Source: Phanerodontia chrysosporium | Taxonomy: Eukaryota; Basidiomycota; Agaricomycetes; Polyporales; Phanerochaetaceae | Direction of reading: 5' to 3' | Length of the DNA stretch: 38,060 nt | Assembly (NCBI GenBank): GCA_001910725.1 | Contig: MJGA01000093.1 | Coordinates: 1 to 38,060 of the forward strand | In this document: piece by piece, positions 10,680-21,464 of the stretch | Position numbering within the stretch: the first letter of the stretch is position 1 | Layout: every line of letters begins with the position of its first letter | The notes under the pieces: generated by a model | The model's database searches: none | The model's input: the letters and a program-made list of their open reading frames with translations, nothing else | What the model was told of the DNA's origin: nothing | Made by a program: the position numbers and the translations under genes

Positions 10680-12325
10680 TCAGGGTTGAGCATAGAAACG
10701 ACGACGGGTGGAAGGTCTAGACGATCCTGGCCATGTGTAGATGGTCTGGAAGAACCACTGTGCCTCCTGCTGAGACAGATACAGTGCCATGCGCCTCACA
10801 AACTCTTCCTCTGTTGCCGAGGACACTCGCGCACGGTGAAGAAAGTCGATGAACTCCGTTGGATAGTCGAAGGAGTCGAGAAATTGATCGACGATGTCGC
10901 CCAAGGACGGAACAACGGTGTCTGTGTGTAAGCTTTCAGGAGCCGCCGAGACACGTCCGATAACCGCCCCGCGCAGATCACGATGAAACTGAAAAGCTGT
11001 GTACGAGTCAGTTAATGTAGTACTATGCCAGCATAGTTGATATACCTTGATCACTTGTGGAGGACGTAGCAGTAGCTTGGCAGCGTCGACGACCTGCTTG
11101 TGTCTCCCTGCCGACAGTACTCGGCGCAGCGGAAGAGATGGACTGGCTGACCGAAGGACTGTTGACTGAAGAGGTGGACGTAGACTCTGTATCGCACAAA
11201 ATTAACCTTGTGCAAAGGACGGGACTGCGGTGCTTACCTGGCACTTTCTCTTTCTTCGGGCTCGACGTCGGCCTGGTGTCCGGCAGGCTGCCGTCGGTGA
11301 GTATCTCGATAGGTTCCTCTTGATGGGCATGGCCCGTAGCCGCAGATCCTCTGGTTGACATCGTACCTTGTTCCCCTTCGCCGCGAGGAGGGCCCCGTCG
11401 TGCCTTCTTACTCTTATCTCTTTTCTTACCATGCTGGGGTCGGTCCTGAACATTCAACTCAGGACGATCATCCTCCCCCAAATCTTGCTCACCACCCGAG
11501 TCCCTTCCGCTGCGCTCCGTGCTCTCCTTGTTGACTGTTGGAGGCTCTGATGAAGATGACTGGCTATTCTTGATAGCCTGTAGAAACTTGTGGAACTCTC
11601 GTGGAGATTGTGCCAGTGCTTGCTTCTTCTTGTGCTCACCGCCCCGCCTTACCATGTAGATGATGGCTGACAGAAGAGAGGATTGCTTGACAGGTAAGTT
11701 GGGATTGACTGCATTCTCGTAGTGTGGTCGTGCGTCCGCCCTCGAATCGCTCATCAATAGCGCCCATGATGCGACAAAGAGAAGATATGCATACCATTTC
11801 ATGTAGATACTGTCCTTCCCATCGTTGCAATCGAGGCAGGGGTAGTAGTACTCGAATCGTTCATTGAGCAGGTCTGCCGTCTGAGGGTTGTCCTCCTTCA
11901 AGGCCAAGGCGTTGATCGCTTTCTCCATTTCGTCCACCGTGAGATCCAAGTTGCAGATGAGTTGAAAGTAAGGGCACAGTATTTCGCAACGCCGCGCGTG
12001 CCAGCTAAAGTCGCAGACAATGCCCAAGGGGAAAGGAGGGTAGCGAGGACCTACAGGATACTGAGGCCACCTGTTAGATGGATGATCAGCTCAGAACACA
12101 TCGCCGCTGACTGAGGCATACGCACTCATGCCATTTGTTCGTGCCCGACAGATCCCCCGCAGCTAGAACAACGACTCTTCGTGCTTGTAAAGGGGTTGCC
12201 AGCTTGTAAGCAGGCCTGAGCGGTTTGGGGTGCATGACAAGGGCAGTGGAAAGGGGGAATGTGATCTGTGCGTCAGAGTGCAGGTGATGCAGCGAGGCAG
12301 GCACGAGTTCAGCACGGCTCACCAT
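10680..12325 (-). CDS. KDZ passenger gene 2: unknown 496-aa protein, frame intact
   Basis: I do not recognise this protein. Exons 12126-12325, 11238-12070, 11046-11186 and 10680-10996 join with GT-AG introns of 49-55 bp into 497 codons from ATG 12325 to a stop at 10680-10682. The intron at 11187-11237 is 51 bp and stop-free, so it could be retained, adding 17 residues. The N-terminal half is globular and aromatic-rich (WPQYPVGPRYPPFPLG, then FEYYYPCLDCNDG and MKWYAYLLFVASWALL). The middle is Ser/Arg/Lys/Glu-rich and low complexity. The C-terminus (FIDFLHRARVSSATEEEFVR, then YLSQQEAQWFFQTIYTWPG) looks folded again. Unlike its two neighbours in the element it has no stop or frameshift. It shares the start region at 12326-12464 with the transposase, so the two may be co-expressed. 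Confidence 0.6.
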
Positions 12326-12464
12326 TTGGTGCCCACTCCCACCGCTTCTTCACCGCCAGCTCCACATTCTGGTTTCACTCAACGTGCAGCTTCCTCAATA
12401 CCTGCTATTCTTCTGAGCTTCATGCGGGTCGTCTCTGTCAGTCGAAAGGCTGTGATTGGGGTGA
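12326..12464. promoter_or_regulatory. Divergent start region inside the KDZ element
   Basis: The only gap between the leftward passenger gene (ATG 12325) and the rightward transposase (first clearly coding codons about 12465). Both genes should be driven from here, unless a short undetected 5' exon of the transposase lies within it. No clear TATA box was seen. Confidence 0.4.
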
Positions 12465-15400
12465 AGAAAACAAGGTTCATCAAGCCATGGGAACGCCAGC
12501 TCGGTGCGGTGTCTCTCCCTGCGAACGGGAACCATCACACGAAATCTTGGTCTTCCGGCTCTTCAGGAGGAGAAACAAGACGTTGAGGCACGTGTTCAAA
12601 CAATTCTAGCTGGTCAGAGCACCATTATTTCTCTCGTTCATGCTAACCTTATGCCAGGTTATAGCCAACAAACCATCAATCTTCTACGACAAAGTGGAGA
12701 TGGCGGCGACCTACAAGTGGACATGGATCTCGCTACGCAGCAAGAACTCGAACATTTAGGGATCGATGAAAATGGCGTCGACGAAAACATGCCAGCAGCA
12801 TCAAACATCCAAGACGCTATCCGCAACGCGCTACGCTCACAGTGAGTCATTCGCAACCCCCTCATGACCGGAAGTTGACTGACATCTAAGGTGGAGACCG
12901 AGACTGTCGAAGCGTGCTAGTCAGTGGCGACGACGACGAATCCGCGAAGAACAAGCCTGGTGCCCTCTCCTTGAACCACTCACTGATCGATATCTACGGT
13001 GGAAGTACAATGCGGCTGAGCATAATCGCAGTCGCGCCGCATCCAACTGCCCGCCTTCCGCAGGAGAGGGTTCTACACGCTCTACTTAGCCTCAGACCAC
13101 GGGCACAGGCACAGATTCAGAGCAAGCAGGAACGTGGTATGTCGTGCAGACGTACGATATCTATACGATGCAAGACAAAGTTGCCATTCTCTGACCCGCG
13201 GACAGCACCTCACCTGCGCTCGATCTCCTCGAGCGTGGCTTCATTCCGAAGACCCCTAGTTCGCCTGAAGTTGCAGTCTCCATTCGAACGCTAGAGCTGC
13301 TCTACCGCCTGCGCCAACGGAAAGCGTCATTCAGCATTGAGGCCTTCACCAAGGTCGTATGCGATTATTATATGGTACGTGCATTGGCCTGAATATAATA
13401 TTGCAAGGCTCACCGTTACCTTAGATTCCTTATCGCGCATACCTGCGGAAGGTATTCGCAGACACATTCGAAGTGTACCTCCGCATACTTCGCATCGTGA
13501 AGAGGCATATGCACAGCGTTATTGGATGGGACACCCCTGATTGGCGGCTGCTCAATGCTTGTCAGGCGTGCTGTTATAAGGTGCGTCTCTTGTACATCTG
13601 CATGGAGCTGATCTGACTTGCTGTATAGTTACGAGATGAGCCGCCCCTCCCGTTCAGCAGGCTGTGGTCTTTGGATGGCAATAATAGCCTCAAGCGTATG
13701 GCCACGGCCGCCAACTGCGTAGCAGGTGACACACGAGTTCTTGATGATAGCTCATACTGGCTGTCGACGCCATACGTGAATAAATTTGCAAACGAAGTTC
13801 GTGGCCGCACAACGCTCGAAGCCGTTGCACGTCAGCGTCAGGCGGAGGCTATGCTTGGCGTAATGGACGATGACGGCGACGATCGCTGGGAGGATATCGA
13901 AGAGCTGGAAGGGGATCCGACCGACGGAGTCGCCCTGGCCCTGGAACGAAGCACGTCTCTGGTCAGCAACACTGAGAGCACGCCCACCCTGTCCTCCATC
14001 GCCACTGAGTCCCTGGCAGGTGAATCCACCGCGCCCGCAAGCGATTCGAACGTCGTCGGCAAAGCACAGCAAGCACTTCTGTGCCAGCTGTTGGAGCAAT
14101 GCGTCGACAACTGGAAGGCCGCGGCTGCTGAGACGAAGAAGAAGATGTGGTCAATGTACGACGAGTCTGGTGTGTTTGCATCCGCATGCCGCCATGGCTT
14201 CATTCTCTGGTTATGCGACATGGTGCGCAGCGGCGAGTTGTCAGTACTCCGTAATCTCCAAGGGAATAAGTGCTAACTATTTAGCAGAGCAAAATATCCG
14301 CTAGCTATCATCGCAAAAGCCCTCGAAACACTGCCCAACGACTGGCTCGCTGGGTAGGATATCGGATGCTCTGCGGAGACGACCGTCAAGAACAGTTCTC
14401 TCAGCGACGACTATGCTCGGAAGCATGCGCGTATGTGCATCGCGGCCTTCCATGGCTACTCGCACTCTCATATCTGCCAGCTCCGCTTCCACCCCAACGT
14501 CATCGACGGCACCGGCATCGAAGACTTCGAGACCATGGAGAGAGTATTCAGTGGATCCAACGAGCTTGCGCCCGTCGTCTGTTATGCGTCTCCGTACCGT
14601 CGCTGTCTACTCATGGAGGCTTACTTCAAGCAGTGGGATGCTGACAAGCATCAGAACTGCGGCGACTTCATTCTGGACAACTATACGCAGGCGTTAGAGA
14701 TCCTCGACATCGAAGGACGAACTGTCACGCAAAGCATGGAGTCCCGTGGCATCACACCGGTGGACATTGCTCAATGGCGCGAAGAGGAGCTGTCGTACTT
14801 TGCATCGTTGGGCGACGAACCCGAGTACGATATTCACGCCATGTTGTACGTCGAGTTACTCGAGAAGTTGCGCGGCCTCGATGGCAAGCGGGAGCTGGCG
14901 CGGGCCAGGTTCATGGCCTACGAGCCCTCGTCTCACGAGAACGCGTATGATGACGATGTCTCCAGAACTCTCAAACTCGAGACGGAACGGCGTGCTGCTG
15001 TGGAGCAGTATGAGCGCGTCATCATGGAGGTCCTCGCGCTCGAGGTGAAGTTGGACATCCGGGAGCGATGGATCCAACGATGGCCGCCTATCAAGAAGCC
15101 CTTCAGTACGTTCATGAGCGCGAGTACTGCCGCGCACTCAACAAGCTTCACCGGCTTGTGGTGCAGCGCCTGTTCGAGCTTCAAAAGCTCAATGTCTCAC
15201 ACACTGGTATGTATTCTCGTCGTTCCCTCGTCCCAGGGCGTTAATCTTGGGACTGTCAGGCTACAAAATGTGCACACACATTGTGAAGTCCCTTCAGACA
15301 CATAGCAAAACGATCCGGAAGGCCCTCACCGCGTACAACTCGGTTGCGCAGGCAATGAAACTGCTACGGCCGACCCTCGACTGGTCAGAGATCACCCACT

Positions 15401-15963
15401 ACGCATTCTTGGAAGAGTATTGGCTTCTGCACGATACCCGGAACGACATGCGGCAGAAGCCTTGGGCTGACCCGGTCACACGCGAAATCATCAAGCTGCA
15501 CCGGCGTGTAGGTCAAGCAAAGAGCGAGATTGACCGCCTGAATGTCGAGGTCCGCTGCCTGCACACTGCTATTGTCGACGAGGACAAGCTGTACAGAGCA
15601 GTCTTATCCAACCTCGGCACCTCTCACTTGCTGTACGGGGCCCTCCACGAGTTTGCGGTTTGTTGCCAGGCCGTTAACAAGCATATTCTGCGGCGGATTT
15701 TCCAGATATACAACCTACCTGGGTTTATAGGGACTCGAGAACCAGGCGAGGCTCAGGTCAACATGCTCAGCAAGGTCTGTCTCCCCCCTTCCGTGTCCAT
15801 GATACCCGACCTTCTACCGCCCCTACTCACCCAACGGACGAGCAAGAGCTGCGACGGCGATAGTGACAGTGATGGTGGTGACAACAGTGACGCAGGTGGT
15901 GATGACACGCAGAGTTGTGTAACTGCAGTTATAGATCATATTGCTAGTTTACCTAGTGCTTAA
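12465..15963 (+). pseudogene. KDZ-family transposase, disabled by three stops and one frameshift
   Basis: DDE-type cut-and-paste transposase of the Kyakuja-Dileera-Zisupton group. The exons I place are about 12465-12841, 12891-13374, 13425-13580, 13629-14239, 14288-15206 and 15260-15963, with introns of 48-53 bp. The start codon is unresolved. Family blocks in order: FSIEAFTKVVCDYYM, WRLLNACQACCYKL, LWSLDGNNSLKRM, FASACRHGFILWLCDMVRSG, KYPLAIIAKALETL, DIGC, CIAAFHGYSHSHICQL, DFETMERVFSGSNELAP, and QYVHEREYCRALNKLHRLVV, with an acidic C-terminus. By analogy the acidic triad would be D of DGNN, D of DIGC and E of MERVF. Lesions: TAG 13087-13089, TGA 13192-13194 (in IL-stop-PADST, where CGA would restore Arg), TAG 14355-14357 exactly before DIGC, and an apparent one-G loss at 15070-15071 that shifts ERW out of frame with the following DPTM. 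The intron phases downstream confirm the shift. The copy cannot make a normal enzyme. Confidence 0.85.
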
Positions 15964-16040
15964 ATCCATGCCCTATGCTTATTCTCTGCTCGCAGATATG
16001 ACTTTGTCTGTTGGCGACGAAAGACCTTGTGGTGCTGACA

Positions 16041-16644
16041 TCGGCAAATGATCGCATTCGAGCCCCGGGAGATGGGCGCGGAACGGTGATGTCACCCTCG
16101 AGCCTTCCCCCGAGTCTTTCCGGTACGGACGTAGCGCCGGGCACCCCGCCGCGCGTCCTCCGCCCCAAGCCCCCAACTTACAAGCGCCCTCCCGACTCCT
16201 GTGGTCCATGGTAGCATAACACTCGGGGTTTCTGATGCTGTGTACTTAGCGTAGTGGTTCTATACGATAGCGCGTTTCATTTACTGAAAAAACCGAGAAA
16301 AACGGGCCAGAAATGAGTCAAATGCAAGAAGGGAGTCGTCGTCGTCATCGAGAACAGCGACCAGAGGGGCGGAGACGGCAGCGCCGGTAAGGGATCAGTG
16401 GCGGTCACACGTCACCAGCGGGTTGATGGGCGGGACACGCTCGCGACCGCGATAGCGCTCGGGGAACACAGCTGGGGGCCTTAGGCGACCAGTTGTTTTG
16501 CATGTTCCAAATGTAAACTTAGCATACTTGCAAAAGCTATCACCGTGCTTGAGTGATTTGAGCAATTTGCGCTAGTTAGCGTGACCAAGGGGGGGGGGGG
16601 GTAACGTCGCGCTTACTTGCAATCAGACTGATGAGACCCAGGTG
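16041..16644 (-). repeat. Right terminal inverted repeat of the KDZ element (~604 bp)
   Basis: Reverse complement of 7643-8245 with about seven base differences and a 13-G run in place of the 12-C run. It ends at CCCAGGTG 16644, immediately followed by the target duplication. Confidence 0.9.
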
Positions 16645-16652
16645 GAGATGAT
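16645..16652. repeat. Right 8-bp target-site duplication GAGATGAT
   Basis: Identical to 7635-7642. It lies in the 3' flank of the methyltransferase gene, 123 bp beyond its stop codon. Confidence 0.9.
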
Positions 16653-16775
16653 AACAATTAAATTCTAAGTATTCCAGCATGGACACAGCAAAGTGCATAG
16701 CAAAGCAGCTTACAGGACAGGCCTGTGCATACACAAAATATCAATTTGGACGAAGCACAGTAATGACAGAGTGAC

Positions 16776-18544
16776 TCACGAGATTTCCCTCTTGGGAGTG
16801 ACGTGGATGGAATGATGGTTCGGCTGGCCGAGCACACGAGGGTAAGCGTTCAGGTTCTTGTGGAGAGTGAGCTGGAAGACGGATGCGCCTCCGTTTCTAT
16901 GCCGAGAATCAGCCTTAGCCATCAGGAGGAAGTTAAGTGACTTACCGTGAGATGATCGTGGAGTACGCAAGGAAGAACACCCAGATGCGGTACCAGCGCT
17001 CGCCGTAGGCCTCGATGACCTTGTCCTTGTTGGAGACCCAGTTCTTGTACCAACGCCAGATGGTCGCGGAGTAGTGAACGCCGAGTACGTCGATGTTCTT
17101 CACCTCAAAGCCGGCGGCCTCGACCTGTTTGACGACCCAGCCGAGCGAGCATGAGGCGTCGGCGCCGGGGAAGATGTACTTATTCATGAAGAGACCCCTG
17201 TTAAGGGATGTTAGCGGTGAGGCGACGGATAGCGGCAGCGGGGGACACACCAAATGAGGTCCTCGTACTGCCAGTGAGGACGGATACCCGCGACCTGGAA
17301 GACAAAGACACCGTCGTCGTCGAGGAGGTCATACACCTGGCGGAGGAAAGACTGGTAGCGCCGGATGCCAACGTGCTAGGATGAACAGTGAGTGGGGGTG
17401 CACGCCACGTCAGCGATGAGAGGACGCACCTCGGCCATCTCGAGTGACACGATCTTGGTATATGCGCCCTTGCCGCCAGGGATGTACCGCGCGTCGGTAC
17501 AGATGATCTTGGCGCGCTCGGGGTCGCCGCCGTTGTTCTTGATGCGCTCATTACCGAAGGCGGTTTGGTTCTTGGCGAGGGTAACACCAGTGACGCGGCA
17601 TCCGTAGTTCTTGTGCGCAAAGGCAGCAAGTGTGCCCCAGCCGCAACCAATGTCAAGCAGGTGGTCGTCGGGTTGAAGGTCCAGCTAACGGGGATGTGTC
17701 GGTAAGCGGCGGCGCGTCACAACATGGCGCGCATGTAAACGCACCTTCTCGCAGACGACGGTCATCTTGTTGTCCTGCAGTTGTTCAAGTGACTCTTCCT
17801 TGTTGATGTCGCCAATGATGCCAGAGGTGTATACCATGCGCGGGCCGAGGAACCACTCGTAGAAGTCGTCGCCTCCTGCGGAGACGCGTCAGCAAGCGCC
17901 AAGACGCGGTTCGAAAGCGCGAACACGCACGGTCATAGTGATCGCGGACCTGCTCCTCGTCCTGAGACTCGGTGTGCTTGATGACCTCCGGGATGAGAGT
18001 GAAGAGAACGTATTTGAAGAGCTCGAGCGTGAAGACCATCTTGGCCCAGTCGTGGCGTTGCTCCATGATGTCCAGGACATCGCCTGGGGAACGAAGTCAG
18101 CTGTGACGTGTCGCGACGCGTCGAGGGGAAGGACGCACCGTTGAAGTCGATCTTGCCCTCAAAGTACGCGTCGTGGAAGACCTGCATAGGGATTTTCTCC
18201 TTGCCGCTGTACTTCTTCTTGAGCTCTTCGTCGTGGATCGTAATGTACTCCTCGATGTTGCGCTCGGGGAGCTGGACCTTGTAATTCTTACGCCTCCCGT
18301 AGGTGCTCATGACAGTCCAATAGCCAATCGTCACCGGGAGCCCGAGGACAACGACGAGGAATAGGTAGGTCTTGAAGCCGCCGCGGTTGACGATAGGGAG
18401 GATGCGCTTGACAACCCATGGAACGCCGACGACGAGGGCAGCGAGGTGTAGGTTGCTGAAGGAGCCGTTGCCCTCCGCCAGACCCTCAACGGGGGCATTC
18501 TTGATGGCAGGGACGTTCGTCGTCTTGACCGTGTTGTAGGGCAT
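16776..18544 (-). CDS. Sphingolipid C9-methyltransferase (cyclopropane-fatty-acid-synthase-like)
   Basis: S-adenosylmethionine-dependent enzyme that adds the C9 methyl branch to the unsaturated sphingoid base of fungal glucosylceramides, at the ER membrane. Seven exons (18139-18544, 17931-18083, 17745-17875, 17430-17684, 17251-17375, 16946-17197, 16776-16896) give 480 aa with no frame problem. Near the N-terminus are two hydrophobic segments (LHLAALVVGVPWVVKRIL and TYLFLVVVLGLPVTIGYW), as in the fungal family. The SAM motif HLLDIGCGWGTLAAFA lies mid-protein, followed by VTGVTLAKNQ and the DLLDDDGVFVFQVAG strand. This full fungal layout separates it from bacterial cyclopropane synthases. ATG 18544 is chosen because it begins a clean N-terminus 198 bp from the divergent neighbour. 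The KDZ element sits just downstream and may supply or disturb its 3' UTR. Confidence 0.9.
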
Positions 18545-18742
18545 CGTGGACGACGGCGGACGACCTTGGCTTTGCCAGCGCACGTCCCCGCCAATTTATA
18601 CGAAGCGCGCATTGCGCCGACCTTGCTTGGACTTATTTGGCATCTCCCACGTGGCAGCCCTTCGTCGTGGCGCGTCCAGGCCAATGTGTCCGTCCAACAC
18701 CCGCCTCCGTCCTCGCCGTTCTCGCTCTCGTCCTCGCCGTCC
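18545..18742. promoter_or_regulatory. Divergent promoter, methyltransferase / YIF1
   Basis: 198 bp separate the two start codons. An AATTTATA stretch lies near 18593-18600. Both genes act in the ER/secretory membrane system, so shared control is plausible, but nothing in the sequence proves it. Confidence 0.5.
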
Positions 18743-20071
18743 ATGTCTTTCTACAATAACAGCAATCGCAGCCCGCCGCCGCTGCAGCACCCGGTTCCGA
18801 CGCATCCAGCCTACATCCCCGAGCCGCCGTCGACGCCCGCCTCGCCGCAGGGCTACCAACGCTACACATCCTCGCCGCAGCCCCAGGTGCCGTACGCCCC
18901 GAGCATACCCACGGGCAGCCACATCGGCCGCGCGCCACAGGCTCCGTCTGCGTATGTGTCGCACGCCAGCGGATACCCTCCCGTGGGCTCGCCGCCGCGC
19001 CAGCAGCCAACAGTGCGCGGGCAGGTTCCGCAGCCGAACCCCGCGGCGGCAGTGCCCGTTGACTTCTCCGCATGGGGCTTCGACGACGCGACGGCTCAGT
19101 TTGGGATGCAGCTCGGGCAGAATGCAGTCGCAGCAGGCCAGGACTACGTGCAGAAAAAGGTGCGCAGACTCCTGCCGCTGCGTGTTGTGCGACCTCGTGT
19201 GACGTCCTTGCGCAGCTTGGCGGGCTCATCCCTATCACGGCCGTGAAGCACCATTTCAAGGTCTCCAACTCGTATGTCGTCAAGAAGATCGCGCTTGTGC
19301 TCTTCCCGTGGCGGCACAAGCCCTGGGCGCGTAGGTCGTACCGCACGGAGAACGGCCAGGCGGAATGGCTGCCACCGCGCGATGACATCAACTCGCCCGA
19401 CTTGTACATTCCTCGTACGTGCCGCACCTTTCATCTTCCACGTTCGCTCAGTCAACTGCGTAGTGATGGCCCTCGTCACCTACATATTGCTTGCTGCGTT
19501 GCATTCTGGTCTGAACTCGCGCTTCCATCCTGAGATTCTCGGCGTCACCGCGTCGAAAGCACTGGCTGTTGTGTTGCTTGACTTCTTCGTGGTGAAGGGG
19601 GGCTGCTATTTCCTGAACATCCAGGTGTGTCGTGTGCTCCACACAGTGGTGCTCGGCTAATGTGCATACAACCAGGGGCCAAGTCAGGTACTAGATTTAT
19701 TGGCATATAATGGGTACAAGTTTGTCGGGTACGGACTAGGTTATATCATTGCTCATGGCTGCTAACGTTTTTAATTAGCGTCATTCTGACACTGGTGGCG
19801 GGTCTGCTCAATTTTGGATGGACAATCTACACCATAGTCTTCCTCTACTCTTTCTTTGCAATCTTCCTCTTCCTCGTGCGTCCTCTGCTACCATCATCAC
19901 TGACTTCGACTGATGAGCTTTTAGCTGCGCTCCCTCCGCTCCCTTGTGCTGCCAGACGCCTCCGCGACTGCGTCGCCCGTGAGCACAGCGCAGCGCTCGC
20001 GGCGAATTGCGTTCCTATTTTGTATTGCTGCAAGTCAGCTAGCGTACATGGGCATGCTCGTGCGTGTCTAA
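18743..20071 (+). CDS. YIF1-family ER/Golgi membrane trafficking protein
   Basis: Multi-pass membrane protein of the Yif1 family, the partner of Yip1 and small Rab GTPases in ER-to-Golgi vesicle traffic. Six exons (18743-19159, 19216-19414, 19464-19624, 19676-19728, 19779-19875, 19925-20071) give 357 aa in an unbroken frame. The first about 100 residues are a Pro/Ser/Gln-rich cytosolic tail. The conserved core follows: FGMQLGQNAVAAGQDYVQKK, VKHHFKVSNSYVVKKIALVL, FPWRHKPWAR, then ENGQAEWLPPRDDINSPDLY. Several membrane segments come after (MALVTYILLAALHSGL, ALAVVLLDFFVVKGGCYFL, VILTLVAGLLNFGWTIYTIV). The length is close to that of known Yif1 proteins. Translation from further upstream is open to 18566 but extends into the promoter, so ATG 18743 is preferred. 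Confidence 0.88.
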
Positions 20072-21464
20072 CGGACATCAGATGCGGCCTCGTATGTGTG
20101 GTGCATTTGCAAAATACTATGCGTTGTATACTCTGACAGAAAACTCCACTGAGCGGACTAATTCAACCCTCAATGCTTGTTCGAGGGTAAACCTCATCGC
20201 TGAAGGTACACGGTTGTTCCTGTGATGGATTCCATGGGCGTGGACGGATGTGATACAACATGCCCATGTTAGTGGCCGCACCTGACGGTGGATCTCGAAG
20301 CTCAAATTTAACGGTCACGTCGCACCATCCATCATGGCAATATTACTCTGAATAGAGAATCCACGAGGTCTCTTCAAGGGCTGATGCCACAGAAGGCCAT
20401 GTCCGAGCAATAGCGCTGGCTTTGCAGGGCTCGACGGCTGGATTCGCAGAGATCATGGCCGGAAGGCAGCGAGAAAGAGAGCGAAAGACGCATGGCGACC
20501 GAGGGACTGGCGGGTGACGAGACGATTGCGCGTGGGCGGAAGTGATGACCCTGCTCTCCTCGGTGTCGATCCGTGTTCAGAAGCAGGCACACAGCACTCC
20601 AGACCGGCTGGCGGGCGCGGTATGTTCTGCTGCATGCGCGCGAGACCGACGTTCCATGGGTTCGTACATGTCTGAACACTGCAAGGCGGGGTCGCACAGC
20701 GGTCGAAACCGGCCGAGCGGCACGTTCGCGGTTCGCCTCACTGTTATCTGCAGGGTCAGCTGCGGGAATGGCTGATAAAGTTGGATGGTGCGAGGAAGAT
20801 AAAGTGGGTACGTCAGGCGTCGGGAGCCAGGGCATCTCGGGTAGAAGGCGGGGGCCTATATTCTCGGATGGGTGGTCACGCTGGCCGCGGGGGGACGTGC
20901 AGCCCTGTGGGCCCGTGGGGGCGTGCGAGGAACTGGCCCGAGTCGTGCAGCGCGCTCGCGTGCAGGACCCACCCGGGGTGCGCGGCCTCTTGCGCTGGGT
21001 GATGCCGGGGAGAACATTGACCGAGAAGAAAGCGTCGTGCAGCCTGAGAATGCGGAGGAGACAGCACGCGGGACCGGGGACAAGAACATGCTACGGCGGA
21101 CGCTCGCCCAGATCTGCGTTATCTTTCGGCCTCACCGAATGCCATAGCGAGGTATCAGAGTCCCAGACACGCACCTCTTGCCCTCTCCTGTCCACAGTTC
21201 TGCAGCGATACCCTACTCGCTCAACAGCCACGGTGTACACCCTGCCCGTAGAACCGCTTTTCTGTGCGCGACAGCTTGGCAGGAGCCTAGAAACCGAGGG
21301 AATTGCGGGCACGAGGGTCAAACAACACCCAGGGGAGATACATCCCGACGAACATCCCGAGCGTACAACAAGGCGCCATCCGACGCGAGTGTGCCGTGAT
21401 CAAGACCGTCGTACAGGACGTCTGCGCCGTGCCGGACGAAAGCGACTGCTGATAGGCGAATGCG
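20072..21464. other. 1.4-kb intergenic region, no supported gene
   Basis: GC-rich sequence between the YIF1 stop and the transporter start. Long open frames exist on both strands (for example plus 20573-21541, minus 20374-20835), but they are Arg/Ser/Gly-rich, show no domain, and one overlaps the first transporter exon in another frame. They look like chance open frames. The transporter promoter must lie in the right part. Confidence 0.5.

Larger units (their letters stand above)
7643..16644. mobile_element. KDZ (Kyakuja-Dileera-Zisupton) DNA transposon, 9,002 bp, three genes
   Basis: This is a complete element by structure. It has terminal inverted repeats of about 603 bp starting CACCTGGGTCTCATCAGTCT at both ends and a perfect 8-bp target duplication. 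Inside are three multi-exon genes: an HMG-box-like protein (8562-10510, minus), an unknown 496-aa protein (10680-12325, minus) and a KDZ transposase (about 12465-15963, plus). The accessory genes and the transposase diverge from about 12.4 kb. Intervals 8246-8561 and 15964-16040 hold no gene. The transposase is broken by nonsense and frameshift changes, so this copy could move only if another copy supplies the enzyme. The two inverted repeats differ at only about seven bases, so insertion was recent or the repeats were kept similar. It lies 123 bp beyond the stop codon of the neighbouring methyltransferase gene. Confidence 0.88.

Noticed and set aside
20374..20835. 153-codon open frame, minus strand
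   Set aside because: Ser/Arg/Pro-rich without domain or splice-supported continuation. Not supported as a gene.
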